DNA of 46,211 nt, taken from Flavobacterium psychrophilum DSM 3660 = ATCC 49418. GTDB lineage: Bacteria > Bacteroidota > Bacteroidia > Flavobacteriales > Flavobacteriaceae. The translations under genes and the position numbers were made by a program. This document shows, piece after piece, positions 31,800 to 40,837 of this stretch. Where the stretch lies: the NCBI RefSeq assembly GCF_002217405.1, contig NZ_MUHE01000021.1:51954-98164 (forward strand), read 5' to 3'. The stretch's first letter is position 1. Each line of letters begins with the position of its first letter. Under the pieces are notes generated by a model, which worked only from the letters and a program-made list of their open reading frames with translations, had not been told where the DNA came from and ran no database searches.

Positions 31800-32809
31800 A
31801 TGAAAAACTCAAAAAAAAGCGTTGTCCAACGTGTAAAAGTCTTCAAACTATTAAATGGGGAATCCAGCAAAATAAGCAACGATTTAAATGTAAAGATTGT
31901 GGGCAATTCTTTACAGCAATTAACAAATCTGTTTCTGATTCAAACAAAGAAATTTGGTTTAAGAATTGGATAATTGGCAAAGATACTTTTGAAAAAATAT
32001 CACTTGAATCTGGATATAGCAAGAGCACATTGCAGCGTTATTTTTCTAAAATGTTATGCAAGGCACCTGTTTTAGAATTCAACTCTACTGATGAAATTTA
32101 TTTAGTCCTGGATGGAACCTATTTTTCGAATGATATTTGTTTAGTAGTTTATAGAAACTTTCATTTAAAGTTGACACAACTTTATCGCATGACTGATGGA
32201 GAACATTTTGAAGAGATTGCAGAAGACTTGCAGAATTTATTGAATCTAGGAATTAAAATAAAAAGCATCACATCAGATGGCGATAAATCCTCAATAAAGG
32301 CCATCAAAAAAGTTTGTCCAAAAGTGCCTTTTCAAAGATGTTTAGTCCATATATCAAGGATGTGCCGAATCTGGCTTACGCAAAACCCTAAACATAAATC
32401 GGGTTTTGAACTCAAACAAATAGCAGTTAAAATTGCTTCGCCAGTTCGAGCAAAGCTCTCGGGTCATCATATTAATTCTGAATACAAACGTCAATTATGG
32501 CTTATTGAACTTATTCAATGGGAAGAAGAGTATCGAGATTATATCAATCAAAAATCATATAACATTGAAACAGGACGATATTGGTATACTCATAAAATGG
32601 TAAGAAGATCATTCAGTGTAATTAAAAAAGCATTGCCAAATATGTTTCTATATTTAAAGGATGATAAAATACCAAATTCGACAAACTCTTTAGAATCATT
32701 TTTTGGACATTTAAAAGGGAATCTAAATATTCACAGAGGATTAAGTTTTGCTAATAGAAAGAACTTTTTGAAATGGTATTTGTATTATAAAAATCAAATG
32801 AACAAATAG
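31800..32809 (+). CDS. IS256-family transposase, variant zinc-binding type (start out of frame)
   Basis: DDE transposase of the mutator/IS256 group. An N-terminal zinc ribbon (CPTCKS then CKDCGQFF) is followed by an HTH-like LESGYSKSTLQRYF and the RNase-H-like core: DGTYF (first D), SDGDKS (second D), QRCLVH (the C/H motif) and NSLESFFGHLKG (catalytic E). ATG 31800 is followed by AAAAACTC and eight A, which puts it in a different frame from the zinc ribbon. One more A, or a -1 slip on the A run, would join MKNSKKK to RCPTC, giving about 336 aa. So it is either translated by frameshift, begun at a non-ATG codon such as ATT 31796, or a fresh frameshift mutant. Beyond that the frame is intact. 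Confidence 0.7.
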
Positions 32810-32850
32810 GTTTTCTTTAGCCATTTGGTACACCAAAAAATGTATAAAAA

Positions 32851-32876
32851 AGGGCAGATTGAACTGCCCTCATTTT
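32851..32876 (+). terminator. Terminator after the transposase gene
   Basis: AGGGCAG (32851-32857) pairs with CTGCCCT (32864-32870), then CA and five T. It is within the IS, before the right inverted repeat. Confidence 0.65.
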
Positions 32877-33008
32877 TCGTATGTACATCAAATCTATTGC
32901 TAATTGGTTGCTCCTCAGCAGAGCCAATGTCCTCTTTAATTTGATAGGGTAATTTAACTAATCTAAAATGAAAAATCACCAACTATTTTTGACCACATTA
33001 CCAAAATA

Positions 33009-33053
33009 AAAATCCTGGAACAACAAACAAATAGTTTGTTATTCCAGGATTTT
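33009..33053 (-). terminator. Terminator of icmF
   Basis: Arms of 20 bases with one mismatch (33009-33028, 33034-33053; outer AAAATCCTGGAA/TTCCAGGATTTT), loop AAATA. T-rich on both sides, so it may serve both strands. It lies 22 bp past the icmF stop. Confidence 0.85.
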
Positions 33054-33074
33054 AATTTATTCAAATATTAAAAC

Positions 33075-36000
33075 TTACATATTTCTTCGATATTGACCGC
33101 CAACTTCAAACAAGGCACTCGTAATTTGTCCTAACGAACAAACTTTCGTAGCTTCCATTAAGTGTGCAAATAAGTTCTCGTTTTTGATAGCAGCTTCTTG
33201 TAATATATTTAGATGTTCTTCTACTTTATTAGCACTTCCTTTGTGTAAATTAGTTAACATATCTATTTGATATTGCTTTTCTTCTTCGGTAGCACGAATA
33301 ACTTCGGCAGGAATAACCGTTGGAGAACCTTTAGAACTCAAGAAAGTGTTTACCCCAATAATTGGGAATTCACCCGTGTGTTTCAAGGTTTCGTAATACA
33401 AACTTTCTTCCTGAATTTTCGATCGTTGGTACATGGTTTCCATGGCACCAAGAACGCCGCCACGCTCAGTAATTCGGTCAAATTCTTGTAAAACAGCAGC
33501 TTCAACTAAATCGGTCAATTCTTCGATAATAAACGAACCTTGAATTGGGTTTTCGTTTTTCGCCAATCCTAATTCTTTATTAATAATTAACTGAATCGCC
33601 ATGGCACGGCGCACAGATTCTTCCGTTGGCGTGGTAATCGCCTCATCATAAGCATTGGTATGCAACGAATTACAGTTGTCGTAAATTGCATATAAAGCTT
33701 GTAAAGTGGTGCGAATATCATTAAAATCTATTTCTTGGGCGTGAAGCGAACGACCCGATGTTTGAATATGGTATTTCAACATTTGTGCTCTTTCGTTAGC
33801 TCCGTATTTATTTTTCATGGCTTTCGCCCAAATTTTACGTGCCACACGACCAATTACGGCATATTCTGGATCGATTCCGTTTGAGAAAAAGAATGATAAG
33901 TTAGGACCAAAATCATTAATATTCATACCACGACTCAAATAATATTCCACGTAAGTGAATCCATTAGAAAGTGTAAATGCCAATTGCGTGATTGGATTAG
34001 AACCTGCTTCGGCAATGTGATAACCCGAAATAGAAACCGAATAAAAGTTTCTTACGTTTTCTTTGATGAAGTATTCTTGTACGTCTCCCATTAATCGCAA
34101 GGCAAATTCGGTCGAGAAAATACACGTATTTTGTGCCTGGTCTTCTTTAAGAATATCCGCTTGAACGGTACCACGAACTTGAGATAATGTTCTTATTTTA
34201 ATATCATTATAAACGTCGGCAGGCAAAACTTGATCTCCAGTAACTCCTAACAGCATTAAACCTAAACCATTATTACCAGCAGGAATTTCTCCTTGGTAAC
34301 TTGGTCTTGTAATGCCTTTTTTCTTGTAGATTTCGTTTATTTTTTCTTGAACTTCTACTTCAAGATTATTTTCTTTAATGTAATGTTCACATTGTTGGTC
34401 TATAGCTGCATTCATAAAAAAACCTAACAACATGGGAGCGGGCCCATTTATAGTCATAGAAACTGAGGTCATGGCATGCACCAAATCGAAACCTGAATAC
34501 AGTTTTTTAGCATCATCTAAACAACAAATAGAAACCCCTGCGTTTCCAATTTTTCCGTAAATATCAGGGCGAACATGCGGATCGTTTCCGTATAAAGTTA
34601 CACTATCAAAAGCAGTAGAAAGCCTTTTTGCTGGCAATCCTGCAGAAACATAATGAAAACGTTTGTTGGTTCTTTCTGGTCCACCTTCTCCAGCAAACAT
34701 CCTACTTGGATCTTCTCCTTCACGTTTGAACGGATATAATCCCGAAGCAAAAGGAAATTCTCCTGGTACATTTTCTTGCAAATTCCATTTCAAGATATCG
34801 CCCCAAGCTTGGTATTTTGGCAATGAGATTTTTGGTATTTGAGAATGTGATAAACTTTCGGTATGTGTAGCGATTTTTATTTCCTTATCACGTACTTTGA
34901 AAGTGTAGAAAGGATTTTTGTATTTATTTACTTTCTCATTCCAAGTGAGAATGATTTCCCAGTTGTAGGGATCGAGATTCATTTTTACTCTGTCGAATTC
35001 TTTTAATAACAGTATAATAAATGGATGAGATTCTTCCTTCGTCAGAATGACAAAACTATCGTCAATTCCTGCTTTATTTAAAACTAATGATTTTTCAGAA
35101 ACACTTTCAATGGTTTTGAAAATTCCGTATAGTTTTTGAGCCACTTCTACTTGAGTAAGTGCTATTTCATCGTATTTTCGATTATTTTCGGCAATTTCAG
35201 ACAAATATCGTGTTCTGTGTGGCGGAATGACAAAAATTTTCTCGCTCATTTCACGAGTGATTTTGAAAGTCGATTTTAAGTCCGAATTTGTTTTTTCGAC
35301 AATCTTATCCATTATCGATTTATACAACGTGTTCATTCCTGGATCGTTAAATTGCGAAGCAATTGTGCCAAAAACTGGCATGTCATCTGGATTTGAGTCC
35401 CAAAGATTATGATTGCGTTGGTATTGTTTTTTTACATCACGAATGGCATCTAATGCGCCACGTTTGTCAAATTTATTCAGAGCTACTAAATCGGCAAAAT
35501 CTAGCATATCTATTTTTTCCAATTGTGTTGCAGCTCCAAACTCTGGTGTCATGACATAAAGAGAAACATCAGAATGATCCATAATTTCGGTATCAGATTG
35601 TCCAATTCCCGAAGTTTCTAAAATTATAATGTCATATTTTGCTGCTTTAAGAACCTGAATGGCTTCGGCAACATATTTAGATAACGCTAAATTAGATTGC
35701 CGAGTGGCTAACGAACGCATATAAACTCTAGGATTGTTAATCGCGTTCATACGAATTCTATCTCCTAATAAAGCCCCGCCTGTTTTACGTTTTGATGGAT
35801 CGACAGAAATTAATCCTATGGTTTTTGTTGGAAAATCTATTAAAAAACGGCGCACTAATTCATCTACTAATGATGATTTTCCCGAACCTCCTGTTCCTGT
35901 AATTCCTAAAACTGGAATTTTTGAAGTTTGGTTTTGTTTGTGAATTTTATCAAAATAAGGTTTTGCTATTTCTGGAAAATTTTCGGCAGCCGAGATTAAA

Positions 36001-36503
36001 CGAGCAATTGCCGTTGGATTTTTTTCTTGAATATGTTTTAGTTCTCCGTTTAGTTTGTCGCCAACAGGAAAATCTGAACGTTGCACTAAGTCGTTTATCA
36101 TTCCTTGCAATCCCATAGCACGACCATCATCTGGTGCATAAATGCGAGTAATCCCGTAGTCTTGCAAATCGGCAATTTCACTAGGCAGAATTACACCACC
36201 ACCACCGCCAAAGATCTTAATATGACCCGCTCCTTTTTCTTTAAGCAAATCGTGCATAAACTTAAAATACTCATTGTGACCACCTTGATATGAGGTAATT
36301 GCAATCGCATTGGCATCTTCTTGAATGGCTGTGTTTACTACTTCTTCGACGCTACGATCATGACCAAGATGTATCACTTCTACTCCTGTAGATTGAATTA
36401 TTCTTCGCATAATATTAATTGCCGCATCGTGACCATCAAAAAGTGCTGCAGCGGTTACAATTCGCACTTTGTTTATAGGAATATAAGGTGTTTGTGGTTC
36501 CAT
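33075..36503 (-). CDS. icmF: Fused isobutyryl-CoA mutase IcmF
   Basis: 1142-residue adenosylcobalamin enzyme that interconverts isobutyryl-CoA and n-butyryl-CoA, with its own G-protein chaperone. N-terminal B12 domain with DGHDAA at 23-28 (DxHxxG-like, H25 as the lower cobalt ligand). A MeaB-type GTPase follows, P-loop GTGGSGKSS around 203-211 and NKFD later. The C-terminal mutase domain (from about 560) reads [25 protein letters not shown]; having FPFASG where methylmalonyl-CoA mutase has FPYTRG separates IcmF from it. Closely related activities (isovaleryl- or pivalyl-CoA) are possible. Ended by the terminator at 33009; a -7 element TAGATTTG lies just upstream. Starts at ATG 36501-36503. 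Confidence 0.93.
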   Translation of the reverse strand: MEPQTPYIPINKVRIVTAAALFDGHDAAINIMRRIIQSTGVEVIHLGHDRSVEEVVNTAIQEDANAIAITSYQGGHNEYFKFMHDLLKEKGAGHIKIFGGGGGVILPSEIADLQDYGITRIYAPDDGRAMGLQGMINDLVQRSDFPVGDKLNGELKHIQEKNPTAIARLISAAENFPEIAKPYFDKIHKQNQTSKIPVLGITGTGGSGKSSLVDELVRRFLIDFPTKTIGLISVDPSKRKTGGALLGDRIRMNAINNPRVYMRSLATRQSNLALSKYVAEAIQVLKAAKYDIIILETSGIGQSDTEIMDHSDVSLYVMTPEFGAATQLEKIDMLDFADLVALNKFDKRGALDAIRDVKKQYQRNHNLWDSNPDDMPVFGTIASQFNDPGMNTLYKSIMDKIVEKTNSDLKSTFKITREMSEKIFVIPPHRTRYLSEIAENNRKYDEIALTQVEVAQKLYGIFKTIESVSEKSLVLNKAGIDDSFVILTKEESHPFIILLLKEFDRVKMNLDPYNWEIILTWNEKVNKYKNPFYTFKVRDKEIKIATHTESLSHSQIPKISLPKYQAWGDILKWNLQENVPGEFPFASGLYPFKREGEDPSRMFAGEGGPERTNKRFHYVSAGLPAKRLSTAFDSVTLYGNDPHVRPDIYGKIGNAGVSICCLDDAKKLYSGFDLVHAMTSVSMTINGPAPMLLGFFMNAAIDQQCEHYIKENNLEVEVQEKINEIYKKKGITRPSYQGEIPAGNNGLGLMLLGVTGDQVLPADVYNDIKIRTLSQVRGTVQADILKEDQAQNTCIFSTEFALRLMGDVQEYFIKENVRNFYSVSISGYHIAEAGSNPITQLAFTLSNGFTYVEYYLSRGMNINDFGPNLSFFFSNGIDPEYAVIGRVARKIWAKAMKNKYGANERAQMLKYHIQTSGRSLHAQEIDFNDIRTTLQALYAIYDNCNSLHTNAYDEAITTPTEESVRRAMAIQLIINKELGLAKNENPIQGSFIIEELTDLVEAAVLQEFDRITERGGVLGAMETMYQRSKIQEESLYYETLKHTGEFPIIGVNTFLSSKGSPTVIPAEVIRATEEEKQYQIDMLTNLHKGSANKVEEHLNILQEAAIKNENLFAHLMEATKVCSLGQITSALFEVGGQYRRNM

Positions 36504-36529
36504 TTTGAGAATTTGGTATTTTTGAGTAG

Positions 36530-36537
36530 CAAATCTA
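36530..36537 (-). promoter_or_regulatory. -7 promoter element (TAGATTTG) for icmF
   Basis: Minus-strand TAGATTTG fits TAnnTTTG, 26 bp before the ATG. No TTTG is seen at 19 bp. Confidence 0.45.
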
Positions 36538-36596
36538 GAGATTTTTATAAAAATTACCTATTTTTTTTAATGGAAACACAAATTATATTTTCGGCT

Positions 36597-36774
36597 TAAT
36601 TCTATTATTTACAGCATTTTAAATTAGGGATTGCTTCGCCAGTTTGTTCTTTTAGCCTCGGGTGACGAGGAAACCCTTTTTGAAGCAGCAAAAGACTCAA
36701 AAAGATTACTTCACTATAATTTTATAGGAGTTTAGTGAACTTCGTTTGTAATATAAAGTCCTACCCTTGTGTTG
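36597..36774 (+). repeat. Dispersed intergenic repeat family 1, copy C
   Basis: Begins TTAATTCTATTATTTACAGC, close to copy B's left end, then carries CTCAAAAAGATTACTTCAC and ACTTCGTTTGTAATATAAAG at 36739-36758 and ends CCTACCCTTGTG. No reading frame. It fills most of the gap between icmF and the TA module; its right end runs into GTTGGCAGC, where the TA cassette appears to begin. Confidence 0.6.
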
Positions 36775-36825
36775 GCAGCAAGCAAAAAAAATTCTGATAA
36801 CGAATGACATCTTTAAGATAATTTG

Positions 36826-36833
36826 TATTTTTG
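36826..36833 (+). promoter_or_regulatory. -7 promoter element (TATTTTTG) for the TA operon
   Basis: Fits TAnnTTTG, 17 bp before the antitoxin ATG. It shows the antitoxin starts at 36851 and not at any upstream in-frame codon. Confidence 0.5.
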
Positions 36834-36850
36834 ATGAAAATATTTTTGTT

Positions 36851-37090
36851 ATGGATATTCAAAGTAGAAAAATAGAATTTGTACAAGCTTTCCTCAAACT
36901 TCAAAGTGAAGAAGTTATTTCACAGTTTGAAAGTTTATTGAAAAAGAAATCTACTACAAATCTTGAGCAAGATTCAGATTTCAAACCTATGTCTATTAAA
37001 GAATTTAATGACAGAATTGATAAATCTGAAAGCGACTTTAAAAACGGTAGATATAAAAATACTTCTGAGCTCTTAAAGAAATACATTTAA
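36851..37090 (+). CDS. Antitoxin of a ParE-type module
   Basis: 79 residues from ATG 36851. Mostly helical and charged, with an N-terminal dimerising segment (SRKIEFVQAFLKLQSEEVIS) and a C-terminal tail (MSIKEFNDRIDKSESDFKNG, then RYKNTSELLKKYI) of the kind that wraps a RelE/ParE toxin. The family is not named with certainty, but size, position and the TAATG overlap with a toxin gene make the role clear. It should neutralise the toxin and repress the operon. Upstream in-frame residues back to 36767 are dropped because a promoter element sits there. Confidence 0.75.
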   Translation: MDIQSRKIEFVQAFLKLQSEEVISQFESLLKKKSTTNLEQDSDFKPMSIKEFNDRIDKSESDFKNGRYKNTSELLKKYI

Positions 37091-37407
37091 TGAGTTATAA
37101 AGTAATTTGGTCAAACTTTGCTGAAAGTGAGCTTGACAAAATTTTCGAATATTATATTGAACAAGCAAGTTTAAAAGTTGCTAAAAAGATAATTAAAAAC
37201 ATTTTAGCCGAACCCAAGAGGCTAATTAATAATTCAGAAATGTTTCAAACTGAAGAATTATTAATTGACAGAGAGGAAATTTACAGATATATAGTTTGTG
37301 ATGATTACAAAATAATCTATTCAGTAGATATTAAGTTGAAACTTATAAAAATAGCGGACGTATTTGATACTCGTCAAAATCCAATAAAAATAAAACGTAA
37401 TAAATAA
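37090..37407 (+). CDS. RelE/ParE family toxin
   Basis: 105 residues. Matches the RelE/ParE superfamily: YKVIWSNFAESELDKIFEYY at the start, then EPKRLINNSEMFQ, and the C-terminal beta strands REEIYRYIVCDDYKIIYSVD and IKIADVFDTRQNP. ParE toxins poison DNA gyrase; RelE toxins cut mRNA on the ribosome. The YRYIVCDDYKIIY and FDTRQNP segments favour ParE. The ATG overlaps the antitoxin's TAA (TAATG). A long hairpin element follows at once. The TA assignment is secure; ParE versus RelE is not. Confidence 0.85.
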   Translation: MSYKVIWSNFAESELDKIFEYYIEQASLKVAKKIIKNILAEPKRLINNSEMFQTEELLIDREEIYRYIVCDDYKIIYSVDIKLKLIKIADVFDTRQNPIKIKRNK

Positions 37408-37410
37408 ATT

Positions 37411-37546
37411 GCCAGCGGCCAACACACGCTACAACGGATTTGGGTAATTGGCTTAATGGAAAGTTGGTCTTATATTTGGGATGATTTGGCAAATCCGAAT
37501 AATAGGCTTAATTTAGTCCCAAACCCGATGTAGCGCGAGAACGGTA
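37411..37546 (+). repeat. Long imperfect hairpin after the toxin gene (attC-like)
   Basis: Begins GCCAGCGGCCAACACACGC 3 bp past the toxin stop. CGCTACAACGGATTTGGG pairs with CCCAAACCCGATGTAGCG about 100 bp further on: 7 bp perfect, then mismatches and a GGG/CCC tip. GGCTTAAT occurs twice inside. The layout recalls an integron attC (short core, inverted arms, long central loop), but canonical core sites are not present. The remainder of the gap to 37814 has only the DUF4197 promoter element at 37771. Confidence 0.45.
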
Positions 37547-37770
37547 AAGTCTAAATAAAGGGATTTAAAAAAGCTGTTTATTATACAATTAAGCAAAATT
37601 TTTTGAGGATTACTTTTGGGCAGTCGTAAAATAGAATGCGGTATTTAAAATTAGATAATCAATTGATTATGATTTGTTTTTGTTGTCATTTCTACTTCTA
37701 AATTTGCAATTTATAAACCCTTAGTCTATTTAAAATAGTGTAATATTTACATTTAATATATAAATGGCTT

Positions 37771-37778
37771 TATTTTTG
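37771..37778 (+). promoter_or_regulatory. -7 promoter element (TATTTTTG) for the DUF4197 gene
   Basis: Fits TAnnTTTG, 36 bp before the ATG. TTTA at 37746-37749 lies 21 bp upstream as a weak partner. Confidence 0.45.
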
Positions 37779-37814
37779 ATACTATTGCATCATAAAAATT
37801 AAAACAATAGCATC

Positions 37815-38537
37815 ATGAAAAAATTAATTCTTTTAGCCTTTTTAGTTCCAATGGCATCGCAAGCCCAATTTGATGGCCTTATAAAGTTAGGTAAAGAAGT
37901 CATAAACACGGTCTTAAAAACAGACGATAGTTTTGATATTGCAGCAGGTCTAAAAGAAGCTTTAAATAACGGAGTTGCCATACAGGTTACTAAACTAACG
38001 GCAACAGATGGGTTTTATAAAAATGATGCAGTAAAAATACTAATGCCTTCCGAATTGCAAAAAGTTGAGCAAACACTAAGAAAATTGGGTATGAATAAAT
38101 TAGCAGATGATGGTGTAAAAGCTTTAAACCGAGCAGCTGAAGATGCGGTTAAAGAAGCTACTCCCATTTTTGTTGATGCTGTAACAGGAATGAGTTTTAC
38201 CGATGCAAAAAATATTTTGATGGGAAACCAAAGCGCAGCAACAACTTATTTGCAAGGTTCTACATCGACTGCATTGTACGGAAAATTTAATCCTGTGATT
38301 AAGAGTTCTTTCGGTAAAGTAGGGGCTGATAAAATTTGGACACAAATTATCACAAAATACAATAGTATTCCGTTAGTTAAAAAAGTAAATCCAGATTTGA
38401 CTGACTATGTTACAAACCAAGCCATGACTGGCGTTTTTAAAATGATTGCTGTCGAAGAAAAAAATATTAGATCTAATGTAAATGCTAGAACATCTAACTT
38501 GCTGAAGAATGTTTTTGCCATGCAAGATAAAAAATAA
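37815..38537 (+). CDS. DUF4197 family secreted protein
   Basis: 240 residues. Signal peptide to about residue 18 (LVPMASQAQ), so periplasmic or exported. The body is the DUF4197 family: AAGLKEALNNGVAIQVTKL, then DGFYKNDAVKILMPSELQKV, LNRAAEDAVKEATPIF, AVTGMSFTDAKNILMGNQSA and NPDLTDYVTNQAMTGVFKMI. All-helical, no catalytic residues. Function unknown, though wide in Bacteroidetes and Proteobacteria. A -7 element precedes it and a terminator follows at 38671, so it is a single-gene unit. Confidence 0.92.
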   Translation: MKKLILLAFLVPMASQAQFDGLIKLGKEVINTVLKTDDSFDIAAGLKEALNNGVAIQVTKLTATDGFYKNDAVKILMPSELQKVEQTLRKLGMNKLADDGVKALNRAAEDAVKEATPIFVDAVTGMSFTDAKNILMGNQSAATTYLQGSTSTALYGKFNPVIKSSFGKVGADKIWTQIITKYNSIPLVKKVNPDLTDYVTNQAMTGVFKMIAVEEKNIRSNVNARTSNLLKNVFAMQDKK

Positions 38538-38670
38538 TAAAAATTATATAAAATTATTTTTTTTAACATTTATCAATAAAATAACATTGCTTTAACGTTA
38601 AATTATAAAAACAATCGCTTTCTTTGTATAGAAATTCATAGAATTTTGTTTGGTTTGGTTAGTTTATACG

Positions 38671-38699
38671 AAAGTCAGCATCTAGGTGCTGACTTTTTT
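38671..38699 (+). terminator. Terminator after the DUF4197 gene
   Basis: A 10-bp perfect stem (AAAGTCAGCA 38671-38680, TGCTGACTTT 38687-38696) with loop TCTAGG and a T run. It also separates this gene from the convergent DUF4268 gene. Confidence 0.85.
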
Positions 38700-38702
38700 G
38701 TT

Positions 38703-39134
38703 TTAAATATCCTTAATGTAATCTTCGTATTCGAGATAAAATCGTTCTAACTCGTTCATTTTTTCGTTAAAAAAATCAAATATCTCGTCCCAATATTGTC
38801 GGTTACTAACACTAACGTCTAGTTTTTCGACCCAAATGCGGCTAATGGTTTTTTCGCTTTCTAGCGTGTATTTATTTTCAAAAACTAAATCCTTTATATA
38901 TTCTTCTTCAAGGATAGTTTTTAGAGATTCTAATTTTTCAAAATAAGATTTTCTTTTTTCGGCATCACGCATTTCTATATCAATAAGAACATGGGCTTTT
39001 TTATTATCTACAAAAAACTTAAAAGAAAAATCTTTAATTTTTGTGTCATATAATATCCATTTTCTAGGATACTTCTCGGCAAATGAAATCCAGAATTCTC
39101 GTTTTAATCTTTGGGCTTCTTCTTTAGTGTACAT
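38703..39134 (-). CDS. DUF4268 family protein
   Basis: 143 residues, soluble and acidic. DUF4268 signature: EEAQRLKREFWISFAEKYPR, FSFKFFVDNKKAHVLIDIEM and RKSYFEKLESLKTILEEE. The family often appears as a C-terminal domain in restriction or DNA-repair-like proteins; here it stands alone. No catalytic triad is visible. Function unknown. Single gene on the minus strand, converging on the DUF4197 gene. No promoter is clear in the 198-bp gap to the Nudix gene. Confidence 0.82.
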   Translation of the reverse strand: MYTKEEAQRLKREFWISFAEKYPRKWILYDTKIKDFSFKFFVDNKKAHVLIDIEMRDAEKRKSYFEKLESLKTILEEEYIKDLVFENKYTLESEKTISRIWVEKLDVSVSNRQYWDEIFDFFNEKMNELERFYLEYEDYIKDI

Positions 39135-39292
39135 AATTTATATTAAGGTAAGAATTTGGAACTCGAAATATTTAAACTATCTTTATGATTGTCTTTTTTT
39201 TAACTAATAAATTAAATTCGTTGGTTACAGTCTAAAAACGTATTTGCTTTTTATTTTTCGCCACAGGTTTCAAGGCTTAAAAAAGTGTTTGT

Positions 39293-39300
39293 TATTTTTA
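39293..39300 (+). promoter_or_regulatory. -7-like element (TATTTTTA) setting the Nudix gene start
   Basis: One base from TAnnTTTG, 32 bp before the ATG at 39333. It overlaps the longer open frame from 39285, so that frame's first codons are not translated. Confidence 0.4.
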
Positions 39301-39332
39301 CACTAAAACCACCTCTCTTTAAAACCAGCAAA

Positions 39333-39971
39333 ATGAAATTTTCAGATTTTTTAAAATATGTGCCAAAAATAGCAAAAGAATCGCTACCAGCGGCTATTGC
39401 ACATGCAAAAATGATTCCGCCAGAAAGAATAGAGTTTCTAAATAATCAAGATTTTTCGAAAATAATCCCAAAAAAAGCGGCGGTTTTAATGCTTTTGTAT
39501 CCAAAAAATAAGATGACACATTTGGCATTAATAGTAAGAAATTCTTATCCAGGAATTCATGCTTCGCAAATTGCTTTTCCTGGAGGTAAAGTCGAAGATT
39601 CTGATTTATCACTTTGCGAAACCGCATTGCGAGAAACAGAAGAAGAAATAGGGGTTGCTGCAAAAAAAGTAACAGTTATTAGATCGTTTACCCAAGTTTA
39701 TATTCCGCCAAGTAATTTTCTCGTTTACCCATTTTTAGGCTTCGCCAAAGAGGAACTTTTGTTTACATTAAGTCCTGATGAAGTAGATCAAGTTATCGAA
39801 TTGCCATTGTATGAATTCCTTGATGAAAAAAATGTTATTTCTACAAAAATGTCAACTTCTTACGCTTCAAACATTCAAATTCCTGCTTTTAAGATAAATG
39901 AGCATTTAGTTTGGGGAGCTACTGCTATGATGATGAGTGAGTTGAAAGAAATTCTAAAAAAAGTCTTATAA
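39333..39971 (+). CDS. CoA pyrophosphatase, Nudix family
   Basis: 212 residues from ATG 39333. Nudix hydrolase that would split coenzyme A or its derivatives into 3',5'-ADP and phosphopantetheine. The Nudix box is visible as GGKVEDSDLSLCETALRETE followed by EEIGV, with the REXXEE metal-binding core. Upstream, ALIVRNSYPGIHASQIAFPGG is the typical CoA-pyrophosphatase lead-in. The ADP-ribose relatives are a less likely alternative. Start chosen because the earlier in-frame GTG at 39285 overlaps a promoter element. The plsC-like gene follows 45 bp later with its own -7 element. Confidence 0.88.
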   Translation: MKFSDFLKYVPKIAKESLPAAIAHAKMIPPERIEFLNNQDFSKIIPKKAAVLMLLYPKNKMTHLALIVRNSYPGIHASQIAFPGGKVEDSDLSLCETALRETEEEIGVAAKKVTVIRSFTQVYIPPSNFLVYPFLGFAKEELLFTLSPDEVDQVIELPLYEFLDEKNVISTKMSTSYASNIQIPAFKINEHLVWGATAMMMSELKEILKKVL

Positions 39972-39985
39972 CTTAATAGTTTTTG

Positions 39986-39993
39986 TAAATTTG
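39986..39993 (+). promoter_or_regulatory. -7 promoter element (TAAATTTG) for the acyltransferase gene
   Basis: Fits TAnnTTTG, 23 bp before the ATG at 40017. No TTTG is seen at 19 bp. Confidence 0.45.
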
Positions 39994-40016
39994 TAGTTCA
40001 CATTTTTTATAAAATT

Positions 40017-40832
40017 ATGGGATTATTTAAGCGAAATCCTTTTGGACATATACTTTTTCTAAAAAAATGGCTCATCCGAATTTTTGCAGCCATAACACAC
40101 AAACGTTATCGAGGTTTTAACGAATTACAAATAGAAGGTTCGGAAATCATTAAAAATTTGCCAGATACAAACGTGCTATTTATATCAAACCACCAGACCT
40201 ATTTTGCTGATGTTGTGGCTATGTTTCATGTTTTTAATGCCAGTTTAAGCGGTCGTCAGGATAATATTAAAAATTTAGGCTATATCTGGCAACCCAAATT
40301 AAATATTTATTATGTTGCAGCAAAAGAAACCATGCAGTCTGGCTTATTGCCCAGAGTTTTAGCTTATGCAGGAGCCATTTCGGTCGAAAGAACTTGGCGT
40401 GCAGGCGGTAAAGATGTAAGTGATACAGCAAAAAAAGACGTAAATCCTAACGATACCGAAAATATAAAAATCGCTTTAGCCGATGGTTGGGTAATTACCT
40501 TCCCGCAAGGAACCACGAAATCATTTAAACCTGTTCGTAAAGGAACGGCACATATTATAAAACAACACAGACCTATTGTAGTTCCTATTGTTATTGACGG
40601 TTTTCGACGTTCTTTCGACAAAAAAGGGCTTCGAATGAAAAAGAAAGGGATCCTACAAACCTTTACCATCAAAGAACCTTTGGCTATTGATTATGATAAC
40701 GATACAATTGAAGAAATTGTCGAAAAAGTAGAATATGCCATCGAACAACACCCTTCTTTTCTAAAAGTTATCCCATCTGAAATAATCGAAGAGCAAGAAG
40801 AATTAAATAAAATGCGTAAATGGGAATACTAA
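40017..40832 (+). CDS. 1-acyl-sn-glycerol-3-phosphate acyltransferase-like (PlsC family)
   Basis: 271 residues. LPLAT/PlsC acyltransferase, likely acting in phospholipid synthesis at the inner membrane by acylating lysophosphatidic acid or a related lysolipid. The catalytic HX4D motif is NHQTYFAD. FPQGTTKSFKPVRKGTAHI is the FPEGT-type substrate motif, with Q in place of E. PIVVPIVIDGF is the third conserved block. The C-terminal 60 residues are acidic. Not the only PlsC in such genomes, so the exact substrate is open. It converges on the membrane partner of the ECF sigma factor, with 5 bp between stops. Confidence 0.88.
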   Translation: MGLFKRNPFGHILFLKKWLIRIFAAITHKRYRGFNELQIEGSEIIKNLPDTNVLFISNHQTYFADVVAMFHVFNASLSGRQDNIKNLGYIWQPKLNIYYVAAKETMQSGLLPRVLAYAGAISVERTWRAGGKDVSDTAKKDVNPNDTENIKIALADGWVITFPQGTTKSFKPVRKGTAHIIKQHRPIVVPIVIDGFRRSFDKKGLRMKKKGILQTFTIKEPLAIDYDNDTIEEIVEKVEYAIEQHPSFLKVIPSEIIEEQEELNKMRKWEY

Positions 40833-40837
40833 ATTTA

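Larger units (their letters stand above)
31706..32993 (+). mobile_element. IS256-family insertion sequence (zinc-binding variant)
   Basis: About 1.29 kb bounded by 16-bp perfect terminal inverted repeats: GTCAAAAATAGTTGGT at 31706-31721 and its complement at 32978-32993. One transposase gene on the plus strand, a strong hairpin-plus-T stretch just inside the left end, and another after the transposase. No matching 8-9 bp target duplication flanks the ends, so the element is old or has recombined. It sits between alaS and icmF. Confidence 0.85.

Noticed and set aside
32794..32982. Minus-strand frame at the IS right end
   Set aside because: It spans the transposase terminator and inverted repeat and has no protein character.
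36767..36850. Upstream start of the antitoxin
   Set aside because: A TAnnTTTG element at 36826 lies inside; the ATG at 36851 gives a usual antitoxin size.
39285..39332. Upstream start of the CoA pyrophosphatase
   Set aside because: Those codons overlap a -7 promoter element; MKFSDFLKY at 39333 is the normal start.
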